Shown here piece after piece: positions 52,775-64,000 of a stretch of 64,000 nucleotides of DNA. Position 1 is the first letter of the stretch; each line of letters begins with the position of its first letter. The notes beneath the pieces are model-generated. The model was not told the origin of the DNA. It did not search any database and saw only the letters and a list, made by a program, of their open reading frames with translations. The stretch spans positions 89,241,501-89,305,500 of the forward strand of contig CM074862.1 of NCBI GenBank assembly GCA_037501455.1, read 5' to 3'. Source of the stretch: Lantana camara. Lineage: Eukaryota; Streptophyta; Magnoliopsida; Lamiales; Verbenaceae. The position numbers and the translations under genes are program-made.

Positions 52775-55646
52775 GAAATTTGAATGAAGCCAAACGCTTT
52801 GACTAATTCATCAAATCGAATGTTCCAATTCCTAGAAGCCTGTTTCAATCCATAGATTGATCTTTGAAGTTTGCAAACCTTTTGCTCACTCCCACTGAAT
52901 GTGAAACCTATGGGTTGCTCCATATAAATGTCTTTGTCAATGTCACCATTGAGAAAGGCAGTTTTCACATCCATTTACCATATCTCATAGTCATAATATG
53001 CAGCAATGGCAAGCATGATCCGAATAGACTTTTACATTGCAACTGGCGAAAAAGTTTCATCAAAGTCCACGCCGGGTCTTTGAGTGAATCCTTTTGCAAC
53101 CAGTCTTGCTTTGTAGGCTGCAATGCTTCCATCAACTCCAAGCTTTCTCTTAAAGATCCATTTGCAACCTATGGGTTTGACCCCATCAGGTAAATCTACC
53201 AAGGTCCAAACTTGGTTAGAGTTCATGGAGTCCATTTCGGATTTCATGGCTTCTATCCACTGTTCAGAGTCAGAATCTGAAAGTGCCTCCTCATATGTTA
53301 AAGGATCTTTATCCTTTTGAGAGATTTCATGGAAGAATCCATACCATCTCTCCGGCTGTCTAGGAGTGCGTTCAGAACGCCTTAGAGGAGGATTTTTATG
53401 TGTATCGAAATTCGTGATTGGTTTTAGTTGATCAGAAGGGTATGTTTCTTCAGTGGGTGGTGTGGGATCACTTTGTACTTCTTCTAATTCTATGATCTTA
53501 TCTTTCTTTTCTTTAAGGAACGGTTCCTCAAGAAAAGTGGCATTTCTGGAACAAACACCTTTTGCTCAGATTGATCATAGAAGTAGTATCCTATGGATTC
53601 CTTAGGATAACCTACAAAGTAGCATAAGTTAGAACGAGATTCTAACTTATCTCCCACTGTCCTCTTCACGTAAGCAGGACAATCCCAAATTCTTAAGTAA
53701 GAATAGCTAGGGATTTTACCATGCCACATTTCATAGGGCATTTTAGGGACTGACTTAGAGGGAACTAGATTCAAAATCTTTGCTGCACTTTCTAGGGCAT
53801 AACCCCAGAAAGAAGGTGGTAAGTCAGTAAAACTCATCATGGAACGAACCATATCAAGTAAGGTTCGATTCCTTCTCTCAGAAACTCCATTAAGCTGAGG
53901 AGTTCCCGGAGGAGTCCATTGAGAGATAATCCCATTATCTTTGAGATGATTAAGGAATTCTTCACTAAGATACTCGCCTCCTCGATCATATCGAAGTGCT
54001 TTGATCTTATGACCAGTTTGGTTCTCAACCTCCTTTTGAAATTCTAAGAATTTCTCAAAAGCTTCAGATTTATACTTCATCAAGTATACATAACCATACC
54101 GACTGAAGTCATCAGTAAAGGTTATGAAATACTGATGATTGTTTCTTGTGCTTACACTAAGCGGTCCACAAACATCAGTATGGATCAAATCCAAAACCTT
54201 AGTGGCACGTTCCACAGTTCCTTTAAAAGGAACTTTGGACATCTTTCCTTTGAGACAGGATTTGCAAGAAGTTAATTCCTTAAGATCATTTTCAGAGAAT
54301 GATCCTAAAGTGTTTATCTTGCTAATTCTATTCTTGGAAATGTGTCCTAATCTAGAGTGCCATAAGGGAGTTGAAACTTTGTCATCTCTCTAACGCTTCA
54401 TTTCTCGTTGTATATTCATGATATTGATATTCTGAGTTAGATAAAGTCCAATACTTAGAGTACCGATGTGAACGGAAGAGTTGTTCCGTTTGATAAAGTA
54501 TTTACCATTCTTAATATAAGTTTCATAACCTTCACAATCTAAAATTGGAACATAAATTATATTACTAATAATGTTCGGTACATAAAGGACTTTATTTAAG
54601 ACTAACTCAGAACTACCTAAATCTAATCTAATTGTGCCTAAAGCTCGAGCTTCAACGTTTGAGCCATCGCCGATCTTCAAGACATATTCTCCTTCTTTGA
54701 GTTGTTGGACTTCACTTAGCATCTGTACATCATTACAGATATGAGTTCCACAACCGGTATCAAGTACCCAAGAACTAGAATTAATAGAAAGATTTATTTC
54801 AACGAGAAAGATACCTTTCTTTAGAGTAGCCTTGTACTCTGGGCAGTTTCTCCTCCAATGTCCCGCTTTGCCACAATGGAAGCAAACATCCTCTTTCAGA
54901 TCACGCTTTTTCTTTTGGGCCTTCCCCTTCGAAACGCCACCAGTGGGCCTAAAGGGTTTCTTCTTCTTCTTTTGGGCTTTCTTGCCCTTACCTTTAGAAG
55001 GCCCAGAAGAGGAAGATGGAGCATTCACCATCAAAACCTTATTGTCCTTCTTGATAGTGCTTTCAGCAGTCATAAGCTGACTAATCAGCTCAGCTACAGT
55101 AGCACCAGCATGATTCATGTTGAAATTAAGGACAAATGGGTTGAATGATGGTGGGAGCGAAGCTAGCAACAAATCCACTGAAAGCTCATCTTTCAGTGGC
55201 ATGTCCATGGAAGCAAGTTTCTCAGTAAGGGCGAGAAACTTGAGTCCATATTCATGGACACTTGAACCTTCCCTCATTCTCAAGTGGAACAATTCCTTTG
55301 AAGTGTTATACTTTGTAACACGTTCATGAGGGCGGTAAAGTTGCTCTAAGTGGTCGTAAATCTCCCAAGCGAATTCCATGGCCTCATGTTGCCTTTGCAA
55401 GTCCGAAGACATGTTAGCCAACATAAGGCAACGGACTTGGAGATTATCATCCTTCCACTTCTGAATCGTGTCCCGCTCGGCCCGAGTGGGAGCCTCCCCT
55501 TCGGGACTAGGCTCCCCTTCGGAGAGAACATAAGTTCTCTTCTCAGAATCTAAAATGATTTTTAGATTCCTTAGCCAATCAGAATAGTTGGGACCAGTTA
55601 ACTTGTTTGACTCGAGGATCGATACAAGAGGGTTTTTGGTTGCCAT
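52775..55646 (-). pseudogene. Gag-pol of copia element 2, truncated and broken
   Basis: Gag, zinc knuckle CFHCGKAGHWRRNC, protease DTG and the integrase DDE residues are conserved with copia element 1. Lesions, from the start: a TAG after IQREMKR (near 54,390), a 1-base deletion at about 53,550 (FVS-RNATF becomes FVPEMPL), and a TAA near 53,032 where Gln stood after SPVAM. A deletion removes RT after FGFIQISN, including the YVDD motif, and all of RNase H. The element cannot act on its own, but its RNA signals are intact and it could be mobilised by copia element 1. Confidence 0.9.
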
Positions 55647-57932
55647 TTCAAAACACGTAGAGAATCACAGAATCTACGACCTAAATGGTAAAACAGAGAA
55701 CTAGTGAGCATGCTAAATTATAACGATATACAAAAGATAAGGTCTTTAATCTAATGTAGCTCCCACTGTTTTTCAAAGATCTATAATTCCCAAAGATCTA
55801 AGAGGAACACGTTTCCTAATGGGTACTAAGATCCTAGGCATTTTACCTCGAACCCACGACTCGCGGACATTCTAAGTAAGAACCCTAGGTAGGTACAACT
55901 TACCAATTCTAACACCTTTAGAACTCTTAGTAATTATTTTTGCATCACCTATCTTTCAATATGGACCCACAACTCGTGCGACATCCATATTTACTTAAGC
56001 GTTAAGCTAGACCCATCAATCATAAGATCACGATCAAAACTTAGTTCGAATGACCCACGACTTGCGGACATCGCCCTTGCTAAAATTGACCATGAAATAT
56101 TGATCATTTAAAATGATCTATTAGGTAACTAAGAACTAATAAGCTCCACTAGCTATCCCACGACTCGCGGACAATAACTAGTTTCACTTACTAAACTTAA
56201 AACCTATTGATGGAATGCTAGGAATTTAATTCAAAATTTGCATCTCGAATTAAACACCTATTTGTTCGAAAATAGCTTAATATTTAATGGGAATTTTCGA
56301 ATCAACCGGAGAGTTGTCCGGTTTGACCTCACCAACATAAATGTTATCCAATTTTATTAGTCTTGATTACTGCAAGTACATCTTAAATGCATTTCAAACA
56401 AGCACATAAACAGATAACATGTCCTAGCATGACACTAACATGTAATGATCATGGGTTCTACCTATCTTATGCATGATATGTGGGAGCCACTCCAATCACA
56501 AGTTCTAACATACATGCCACATAAACAGTTTAAATCACATAAGGGAAAGCGGTAACAAAATACGAGCCCTATCTCTATTACATTTTACAATTGAGATTCC
56601 GCTCCCTAACATTTTGAGGGGTCTTCACTTATGGCCTCCTTGTTACTTGAATGTGGTTCATCTTACTCCATGGGTGCATCGTCTCCAAAAAGAAAATAAA
56701 ACCTCACCACCTATCTCTACTCTCAAATTACAATAAAAGGAAAAAGACATAAAGTAATAAGGCTCAATCTTCATATTGGCCTTAGACAATTACACGGGGC
56801 ATACCCCGGCCTAAAAAACAGTAATATGGAAAGCCACATAATAAATCACATAACAGTACGCACATAAGTGAGGCTCCAACCTCAATTGAAAAACGCAACT
56901 ATAGGGCTTCAACCCCAATTTAAACCATCCATGTGCATAAATTAAAACCATACATAAGTCTAAACCCATGATCACCTAACATGCTTTTGCGAGAATTTAA
57001 ATTTAGCCAATAAATTAAAATTCTCGTTTCAAGTCCTAATGACTCAAAACGCGACTTAGATGCAATTCTTGTTCAAGAGCCTTTTCAATAAAACCCGAAA
57101 AACAATAAACCAATAAAATTCCAATTAATTTCCAAAATTAATAATTTTATTCTTTCATTATTTTCAGAAAATAAAGTTCATAATTTTCCCAAAATCCAAA
57201 TCGCTTTAATTTCTCAAAAATCCCAGTTTAATCAAAATTTTTAAAATAATTTTATTTTAGCAAAAATGATTTTAAAAGATAAAATTAAAATAAAATTAAA
57301 TCGGGATTTTCAAGGACCGAAAATGCGAAACACGAAACACGAAGATTGGCCCGAAACCACCCGCCCAAGGGAGGGCACCGCCGCGCGGCATCAGGCGCGC
57401 GCGCCAGCTGTGCGCACAGCGAGCGGCAATTGCCGCCCGCATGCGTGCGCTGGGCGCGCGGTTCGTCCGCTTGTCGCTCGCAGCATTGCCCGCCCGATGG
57501 AGGGCAGTCTCGGCCAGGACGTCCCGCTCTGTTGCGGGACGGTGCGGGCGGCTGTCCCGCGCGGTTGCGGGACAGGTGAGCGGGCGCGCCTAGACGAGGG
57601 CGGGAGGGCTGGGCGGTGGCGACGGGCTGGGCGTGCGACTTGCTAGCACGCCTAGGCTCGTCCTATTTCATGTTCGTTTCGTATTTTTAGGTTTCTCCAA
57701 AACCCGTTTCAATTAAAATTTGATTTAGATAAATTTTAACTAAACCAATTTTCAAAAACACGATTTGAGAAAACAGTTTTAGAAATTCAGGAAAAATTAC
57801 AGTTTCGTATTTCAGGCTTTCTAAAAGAACTCATGAATACCTAATTCGCATCTAAGCCTAAGAATTTCTACCAAATTCAGAATAATTGAAACGAATCAGA
57901 AACACGATTAACGAGGTGGCTCTGATACCACT
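55647..57932 (-). other. 5' leader and PBS of copia element 2
   Basis: Homologous to the leader of copia element 1: 17-bp motif array (about 55852-56173), PBS (TGGTATCAGAGCCACCTC on minus, about 57914-57931). The GC island (57340-57660) is longer and diverged but keeps hairpins TCCCGCTCTGTTGCGGGA (57522-57539) and TCCCGCGCGGTTGCGGGA (57555-57572). Confidence 0.8.
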
Positions 57933-59857
57933 AGTTGTAAAACACGAATCAGAAAGCAGCGGAATTTAAAAAAAATTTCCAACAAAAGGATCTTGGACTC
58001 GCAATCGTGTATCCAAATTCGTAGAGTTAAGAAACTTACTTTTCTTTTATTCTTTTTTGAAGCGTTTCAAGCCACCCAAGAACGATCTTCTCGCGGCTTG
58101 ATCCCCTCTCCTTGGTAAAGCTCGAATCTTCAAACTTCTAACTTGAAGCTCTCTAGAGATAGTCCACCAACTTGATCACAATCTAACTAATAAGGATGCT
58201 AGTTCTCTAGTTAGTGTTTAGGCTTAACCTAGGGTTTCGTTTATCTTGGAGAAAGGACGGTGTTCAACACATGAACCAAAAGAATTGCCAATTAGCTCTA
58301 AGGGGAGCTCGAGCTCCCCTATTTATAATGAGGGGAGGACCAAAAATCCTTGTCCTTTATGGGCTAGGATTTTGGTCTCTCTCTCTCTCCTATTACTTGA
58401 TCACCAAGTAACTTTGACTTTGACTTTGAATTCTAATTCAAATCAACTTTTAAGAGAGCTAAAAATATCCAAACTATTTTTGGATAATTTTATACTTTAT
58501 TTATTTAAATCTAATTAATTAATTCGTAATTAATTAACTAGATTATTTTTCTCCAAATAAGACTTTTTTTTTAATTCAAAAATTAAACCAAAGTCTATTA
58601 AATAATTAACAACTTAATTATTTAATATCCAATTAAATAGTCACGTGTGGCACACGTGTCATAATGACACGTGTCCAGTCACGTGACCCACACGTGTGAT
58701 TTCACACGTGTGGAACCCTCTAGGCCCGATTAACTCGTTTAATCATTTTAAAGCCTCAACTCATGTAACCAAGTTGTTGTGTGTGACCCTCTAGGTTCTC
58801 AATTCAATTAGCAGTGACCCTAATTAATTAATTCACTAATTAATTAATCAGTCCACAGATTAAACGACCATAGTCTAGCAACAGGTGTTTAACCCCTAGC
58901 TGAATTGGAATGTTCGGATTCGACAGAACCTTTAAGTTATTGATTCATGTGAGATACAATCCTCCTACTTACTATCTTTCAACCAAGATCTTGGGTAAGG
59001 GAATAATCAGAACCCTAATAATCCGGTCTTAAAGCTAAGTGCATTTCATATCCATTTGATCTCAATCCAAGAAACCCTTTCTTGATATCTTGATCTACTG
59101 CCTTGGCCAAGGACTCCATATGGCATATGAATGACTTACACAATAAGAGATCACCTTGAAAATGCAAGTGTAGGTCCTTTCTTCATTCTCATTCACTTTC
59201 ATGAATCACTTGTGCAGCCCCAGCATAAGCCTTGAATCAGTTGTCTAAGGCGACACCCTTTAAGGCTTATACCTAAGACTACAGAGTTAACTCATAAAGT
59301 GACAAGGAACCTCAAGTCTAGGGATCAATTAATCACATCAATGACTCGTGAGATATTTCCTAATCTGGAAGTTTCCATTTCCTGAAATAGAAACTTCCTT
59401 TCCCATTTAGGAATGTTCTCACACGGGGCACCTCAGTGAACTTACTTATTAAAGTAAGCACCCTCATGTATCACGCACGTATCAACTATACACTTTGCAC
59501 CTCCATGAAACAAGGTGGTCCTTCTTAAGGGCGTGATCCCACAAGCAAGCCTTAGAGGAGTCAGGTTGACACTCCCACTGTCTGTAGGACTCATCGGCTT
59601 GGAGTATTTTACTAATCATGACTTATGTGATATAGGGCTCATTTCATGAACCATTTCACATAAATGGTAGAGTCCTAAAGTCATCAGGATTAGGGGAGTT
59701 CTCATACATGCACAGATAAAGTAAACGCATACCAAACAAGAGCATATGAAGAAGTGTTGCCTCAATTCGTTATTTCATTCAAAGATTGTTTGTGATTACA
59801 ATAAGGAAAAGTACAAAGCGGATATACAACCGGCTTTCTAGGGCACTATTCCTAACA
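57933..59857 (-). repeat. 5' LTR of copia element 2 (1,925 bp)
   Basis: About 1,925 bp, ending CCTAACA before the AATGT duplication. Contains six CACGTG sites at 58642-58710 and a TATAAATA box at about 58,320 on minus. Confidence 0.9.
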
Positions 59858-59862
59858 AATGT

Positions 59863-60970
59863 AAGGATGTTCAGACAAGTTTTGGACCGTTTAACACCAA
59901 ATCAGGTGATGATTAATCGGGTATCGATAATTTATTGTATGTATTTGTTTGTAATTAAATCTAAATGAAATTTTCATAATTCTACAATTTGTTTAGAGGC
60001 GGTATGATGACCAACAAGTAGACTATGAGGAGTTGTCTGCATACATAGGCCACGAGTTGTGGATGGCGAGAGTACCCCTCATAAACTGGGCGACGGTGGG
60101 GTGGCATTATCCAGATCAAGTTGCCCGTCAGTTTGGGTACATACAGGGCATACCGCTTAACATTGATCAGTAGGTTCATGATTTCTTACACGGGCGTACG
60201 AGGCAGGGGAAAGTGGGTCGGTCCTAGACACAATTTCATTCAATTTCTGTACAAATTTGGGATAACAAAGAGAATCATATATAAAATTTTCCTAAAGGCG
60301 CTGGATTAGGGATGACTGATGAATATTGGAGCTGGTATCTTAGGATCACGTGTAGATGGATATCTCCTAGATCACCTCACACAGGTATTAGCGCGAACTA
60401 CACCTTTCAATACTTGCAAATTTGGAAGGTTATCACCCGCCGGACATGAAGTTCACTTGGAATGTGGTAAATGAATTTACAGTGTATAAGAATTGCCATA
60501 AATACGCAACTGAAAATAAATTCATAGTAGTTTTCTTTGGTTCATTAGTTTTTGTAAAGGATGCAGCCATTAATTTGTCTCCTCTGTGACTATATACTAT
60601 TTTACACAAATATCCCATTGATGTTTTCAAATTACGCATACTTCCCTTATAACTCATTTTCACTCTACAACTAGTGATTATTTATTACACAATTGAAAGT
60701 AGTGTGTTATTGGCAGGATTAATTCATTACACCCTTGATCTTCTTATTGAAAGAATTATGTGTTATTGGCAGGATGAATATGCAACAAGGATGATTGACA
60801 CTGCCATGAACATATCCGATTACAGCAACGCTGTACGTTTTCATATCTTTCATGAAAAGGTGATAAGTGGCAACGAAGTCCTGCATGACATGGCCCTACT
60901 TTCAATTGGATTGGGTGAAGTTCCGTCTCAGATGCCGACACAACCCACAAAAGCCAGACGGAGAGCATAG
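59863..60970 (+). pseudogene. PMD pseudogene, 3' part (exons 3b onward)
   Basis: Continues exon 3 after the copia insertion: RMFRQVLDRLTPNQ up to the donor at 59906. Exon 4 (from 59997) reads RRYDDQQVDYEEL...LWMARVPLINW and WHYPDQVARQFGY, as in PMD proteins, but has TAG at 60171 and 60225. A further piece, MTDEYWSWYLRITCRWI (about 60313-60365), also fits the family. A last piece (60773-60970) encodes DEYATRMIDTAMN...LLSIGLGEVPSQMP and a basic end RRRA. Multiple stops make it a pseudogene. Confidence 0.72.
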
Positions 60971-61661
60971 TTTGTTGATGAGCTGCCACGTGAACGTCAC
61001 CGGCGTAGAGCCGATCCTGAAGCTGCTGACCAACTATACAGATTGTGCTCATCCAAATTCTCCGCCATTGTACAAGTCCCATGATATTGGGGAATCAAGT
61101 GCTACTCGTGACTTTGATAAAGGGACGTATGAGTTCGGTGCCGGGGCTTTCATGCTACAATCACCTTATAACCCAGAGCCCTATCAATCTCCTAACTCCA
61201 TGGGGGATGCCTTTGGCGTGCATGAGCTAACGCAACATTTTTATGACCAGAGTGTCCCGAACAATCAAGTGATGGAAGAGCAAGATGAGACATTACAGCT
61301 GACACTCATACCTTTCGCGTGCGAGGAAATGCAGGCAGAAAATACACTGGAGGCTACAAGGGAGTTACACGTAGCTAGACCAGAACAACCAAATGGACAG
61401 CCTTTGATATGAACGGTGCTCCCGTTCCATGACAGACGTCCTCTCAACTGCAACCATAATTCATGCTACAAAAGTCACCGGTGGAAAACTATAATCACTT
61501 ATTCCTTAATTGAGGTTTGTTTTATTGAAGCAATTGTAGAAGTGTTGGAAATCGGATGAATTATGTTTTGTTGTGAATTGGTATGAATTGTAATATATTA
61601 GCAAAATATTTATTATTTTTTAAAAAATTTCTAAATATTCTGCTATTTGCATTAGCAAAAC

Positions 61662-61703
<42 letters not shown>

Positions 61704-61873
61704 TCTGTTTTCAACGAAGCGGATCATCCAACATTTTATGGTTATAAAATGCATGCATAGTTTTACTGAGTGCAAGTTTATAAGCTACTCAAAGTCTTCC
61801 TTTTTCTTTAATTGTTCATACCTTCACTTTCGGTTTTGGTAATTTTCCGTGTGTGAATTGTAAGGCATCCAAA
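60971..61873 (+). other. Downstream of the PMD pseudogene, partly coding-like
   Basis: An open stretch at about 61075-61412 (HDIGESSATRDFDKGTYEFGA, then acidic, ending QPNGQPLI) may be a degraded 3' exon. The rest is AT-rich with a (TA)n tract at 61668-61701. Confidence 0.45.
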
Positions 61874-62446
61874 CTTGCTGATTTGATGTACAACTACACC
61901 ACGGAGCACAACATCCGGACCGTAGCCAACGCGACAATGGCTATCGAGGCTTAGGCTGCTGAGCTCTCCCGTTTTTTTGATATAACAATCTCTTACGTTA
62001 AATTTCGAGCTTTTAAGGAGAAAGATGGTGTTCATTGGAATCAAATCGACAACTTTGTTCTGGTGGATGATCGCTACGGAGAGCCACCTTCTGAGGTTAG
62101 TTGCAACTTTATTTGTTAGTTATGGTTACATCAATATTTGCTAAAATAAATTTCGCTATTACAGGAGCGCGAGATTGAAAAGCAATTTCATCGGCATAGG
62201 TTCCCTAAGTATTTCAAGATACATTGGGTTTTCTGTAACTGCAAGTTTTCCCTCCTACATGACGAGTCATCTAACAATGCAACAGCTGACCTTTCACATT
62301 CGGACGATGAGCTTGGGAAAGATTGGGATGACAATGAAGATGAAGATGATGACAAAAATGAAAATGATGAGGACTATGATGATGAAGATGACAATGAAGA
62401 GGAAGATGAAGATGAAGACAATGACGATGACGATGGGGATTATTAA
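61874..62446 (+). pseudogene. Unrecognised two-exon fragment with acidic tail
   Basis: Exon 61874-62095 (LADLMYNYTTEHNIRTVANA...) joins via GT-AG in frame to 62165-62446, which ends in a run of about 40 Asp/Glu-rich residues and TAA. One TAG (61952-61954) interrupts. I do not recognise the family. An acidic tail suggests a nuclear or histone/nucleic-acid-related protein, but that is only inference. Confidence 0.45.
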
Positions 62447-62690
62447 TGTATTATGTTGTACGAAATAATGATGTTATTTAAATGCTTTCAGTAAACATGT
62501 GCTTCACTTTGCGAATAAAAATGGAATTTAAATAAATCCATAAACGTGTTTCCAAAAAAATATTTTATTACATATAAGTTGAAATACATGGGCCGACAAC
62601 GAAATTAAATGTAGTTCATTTTGCTCATTCCTCATCAGAAACATAGTAGTCCGACTTGTAAATGGGGTGGGTTATTACATTCAATTTGTC
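62447..62690. other. Spacer
   Basis: Short AT-rich stretch, probably the 3' flanks of two converging degraded frames. Confidence 0.4.
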
Positions 62691-63001
62691 CTGACGAGTA
62701 AAGCGTTTACCACGAGCATAGGCCATCTCTTCGCTTTTCGCTTAGGAGGAGGTACTTCATACTCTAATAAATTTTGAACATAGCAGCTATTTTCTGAAAT
62801 GCGTTCACGCCATTCATCATCCATGGTTGATACATATATCGGCGAGTTTCTTTCATTTGGATTTTGACTATAAAGTCAATCCTCGTTTATTCTCCAAGCA
62901 CGACCCATAGCACAAAAAATATCACAGGGAGAATAAAAACCCTTCGGTGCGACAAAATCAGAAATTCTGAAGCTATATATTTTTTGAAACTTTTCTTGAC
63001 G
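62691..63001 (-). pseudogene. Unrecognised coding-like fragment
   Basis: On minus, about 100 codons are open except for one TGA: RISDFVAPKGFYSPCDIF, then AMGRAWRINED-stop and MDDEWRERISENSCYVQNLL, ending PPPKRKAKRW...RTN-stop. A possible splice acceptor (TAG-GTGCG) lies just upstream. Family unknown; it ends about 30 bp from the LTR of element 3. Confidence 0.4.
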
Positions 63002-63031
63002 CACCTACAAAAACTAAATCAACTTGGTTAT

Positions 63032-63847
63032 TGACATGGCAAAAAACGATCGGGCCATGTAGCACGCCATCGAACGAGCCACATGGACCCCCATACCAAC
63101 GTGGACCACCCAGACGTTGCCACCTGAACCGCATGTGGCAACTTGTCTATCTCAGATCGATCGATCGATCTTAGCCACTTGAGTTCTCCACCCCGGACAT
63201 GTGCGAAAGAGATCCTGTCAGTCTGACCTTAAGGCAATGTGATCTTGATCTGGGTACCCCGACGTCGATCCAAAGTTGGCCATCCTGCACGGAAGGCCAA
63301 ACCTTGATCTTAAGGTCGACACCCTATGTCACCCGACACCAAGATACCCTAAAGTATCTTTATCGGGATACGTGCAGCTCTCTCATTCCACAGGATGAAC
63401 GTACTAAGGAGCATTCAATGCCCCATTGTACCTGTCTATACCAAAAGGGGAAAGAAAGTACGCTCGACTTCTGCTTGGCCAGCTCTGACATCCGGCCACC
63501 AGTCGATCGCTGGCAGCGCAATTAATGCATAATCGCGGTACACGCACTACTGTGTTAATTGGTCAAGCCTATAAATACTGCCCCCATGAATAGTTGTTGG
63601 TAAGCATTCAAGAGCATTTATTTCGCACTTATTGCATTTATTTCTCTCACTAAGAGCCCAATACTGACTTGAGCGTCGGAGTGCCAAACTTAGGCCCAAC
63701 CCCAAGTTCCCCCAGTTTGGCCTTCTAGCTTACGTGTGCTGGTGTTTTCAGATCGATAAAGAACCCACTCATACAAATTCTTGACTGATCGACCCAAACC
63801 TGCCATCTAGTTTGACAACTCAGATCGACCAAATTTGAGCCGGATCA
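63032..63847 (+). repeat. 5' LTR of element 3 (816 bp)
   Basis: TATA box TATAAATA at 63570-63577. Shares the CCAAACT...CCCCCAGTTTGGCC block with the solo LTR at 23387-24293. Confidence 0.85.
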
Positions 63848-63929
63848 GTTTTGCGCCGTCTGTGGGAAACTTCTCTTTCTTTCCATCGATATAGAGAAAA
63901 ACCCTAACACAAAGACCTTTCTTTTCGTA

Positions 63930-64000
63930 ATGGTGAACACGAGACTTACCATCCGTGACGAAGACAAGGAGGAAGTTGCCAAAGGCAGACACGACGTTAA
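63930..64000 (+). CDS. Gag N-terminus of element 3 (partial)
   Basis: MVNTRLTIRDEDKEEVAKGR, then HDV at the window edge. It aligns with the gag start of element 2 (MVNTRKTRQEEELEEVTKGR). Only 23 codons are visible, all open. Confidence 0.75.
   Translation, partial: MVNTRLTIRDEDKEEVAKGRHDV

Larger units (their letters stand above)
52383..59857 (-). mobile_element. Ty1/copia retrotransposon, copia element 2 (defective)
   Basis: Same family as copia element 1. TSD AATGT at 52378-52382 and 59858-59862. The 5' LTR (57933-59857) is full length, with its inner end mutated (AG instead of TG). The 3' LTR is cut to 392 bp (52383-52774) and fused to RT coding sequence by a deletion. It interrupts exon 3 of the PMD pseudogene. 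Confidence 0.93.
63032..64000 (+). mobile_element. Tat-like Ty3/gypsy element 3, 5' end only
   Basis: LTR 63032-63847 (TGACATGGCAAAAAA...GCCGGATCA), PBS from 63849 (TTTTGCGCCGTCTGTGGGAA) and gag start at 63930, running out of the window. LTR ends and gag start resemble element 2, in opposite orientation. Confidence 0.85.

Noticed and set aside
57266..57646. 126-codon plus-strand frame in GC-rich sequence
   Set aside because: It is the GC island of the copia leader; high GC removes stops by chance, and the matching region of copia element 1 does not conserve the frame.
62175..62468. Met/Lys-rich frame (MKMKMMTKMKMM)
   Set aside because: Out-of-frame reading of the GAT/GAA acidic tail exon at 62165-62446.
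63199..63525. 108-codon plus-strand frame
   Set aside because: Lies wholly inside the LTR of element 3 upstream of its TATA box; no domain.

Overview
The window is nuclear DNA from a flowering plant, probably a eudicot. The signs are GT-AG introns, plant-type Ty3/gypsy (Tat-like) and Ty1/copia retrotransposons, a plant mobile domain (PMD) gene remnant, hAT- and MITE-type DNA elements, and AT-rich spacers. No prokaryotic gene organisation is present. Species cannot be named from the sequence alone.

Layout. The first 6.5 kb is the genic part: a single-exon small membrane protein (772-1128, minus), a five-exon secreted Cys-rich protein (2706-4565, plus) carrying a MITE in its last intron, and two FBD-like gene fragments (minus, 5.4-6.4 kb). 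From 6.5 to 20.6 kb lies Tat-like gypsy element 1 (gag-pol on minus; a spliced antisense ORF on plus with its own TATA box). Its 3' LTR is split by a 1.65-kb hAT-type element that carries a copia gag fragment. From 20.9 to 22.9 kb is a short copia-type remnant whose first LTR is split by a LINE 3' end. A gypsy solo LTR follows (23.4-24.3 kb).

From 25.0 to 46.6 kb is Tat-like element 2 (TSD TTAGT), related to element 1 in layout. Copia element 1 (27,646-37,649, TSD CGACC) has inserted into an intron of its antisense ORF. That copia copy has one uninterrupted 1,306-codon gag-pol frame and LTRs about 1% different by eye, so it is young and possibly competent. From 46.6 to 62.5 kb is decayed genic sequence: a PMD (phosphatase-7-long-form/MAIN-like) pseudogene whose third exon was hit by copia element 2 (52,383-59,857, TSD AATGT), plus fragments I do not recognise. 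The last kilobase is the 5' LTR, primer-binding site and gag start of Tat-like element 3 (plus), running off the window.

Working together: nearly all the DNA is nested mobile elements. In both large Tat elements, gag-pol and the spliced antisense gene converge tail to tail, each with its own promoter. The copia family has a long iterated leader with GC hairpins and a cluster of CACGTG boxes upstream of its TATA box. These three features are the most interesting signals. I found no tRNA or rRNA gene and no CRISPR array. LTR boundaries are supported by TG...CA ends, PBS/PPT positions and target-site duplications read directly from the sequence.
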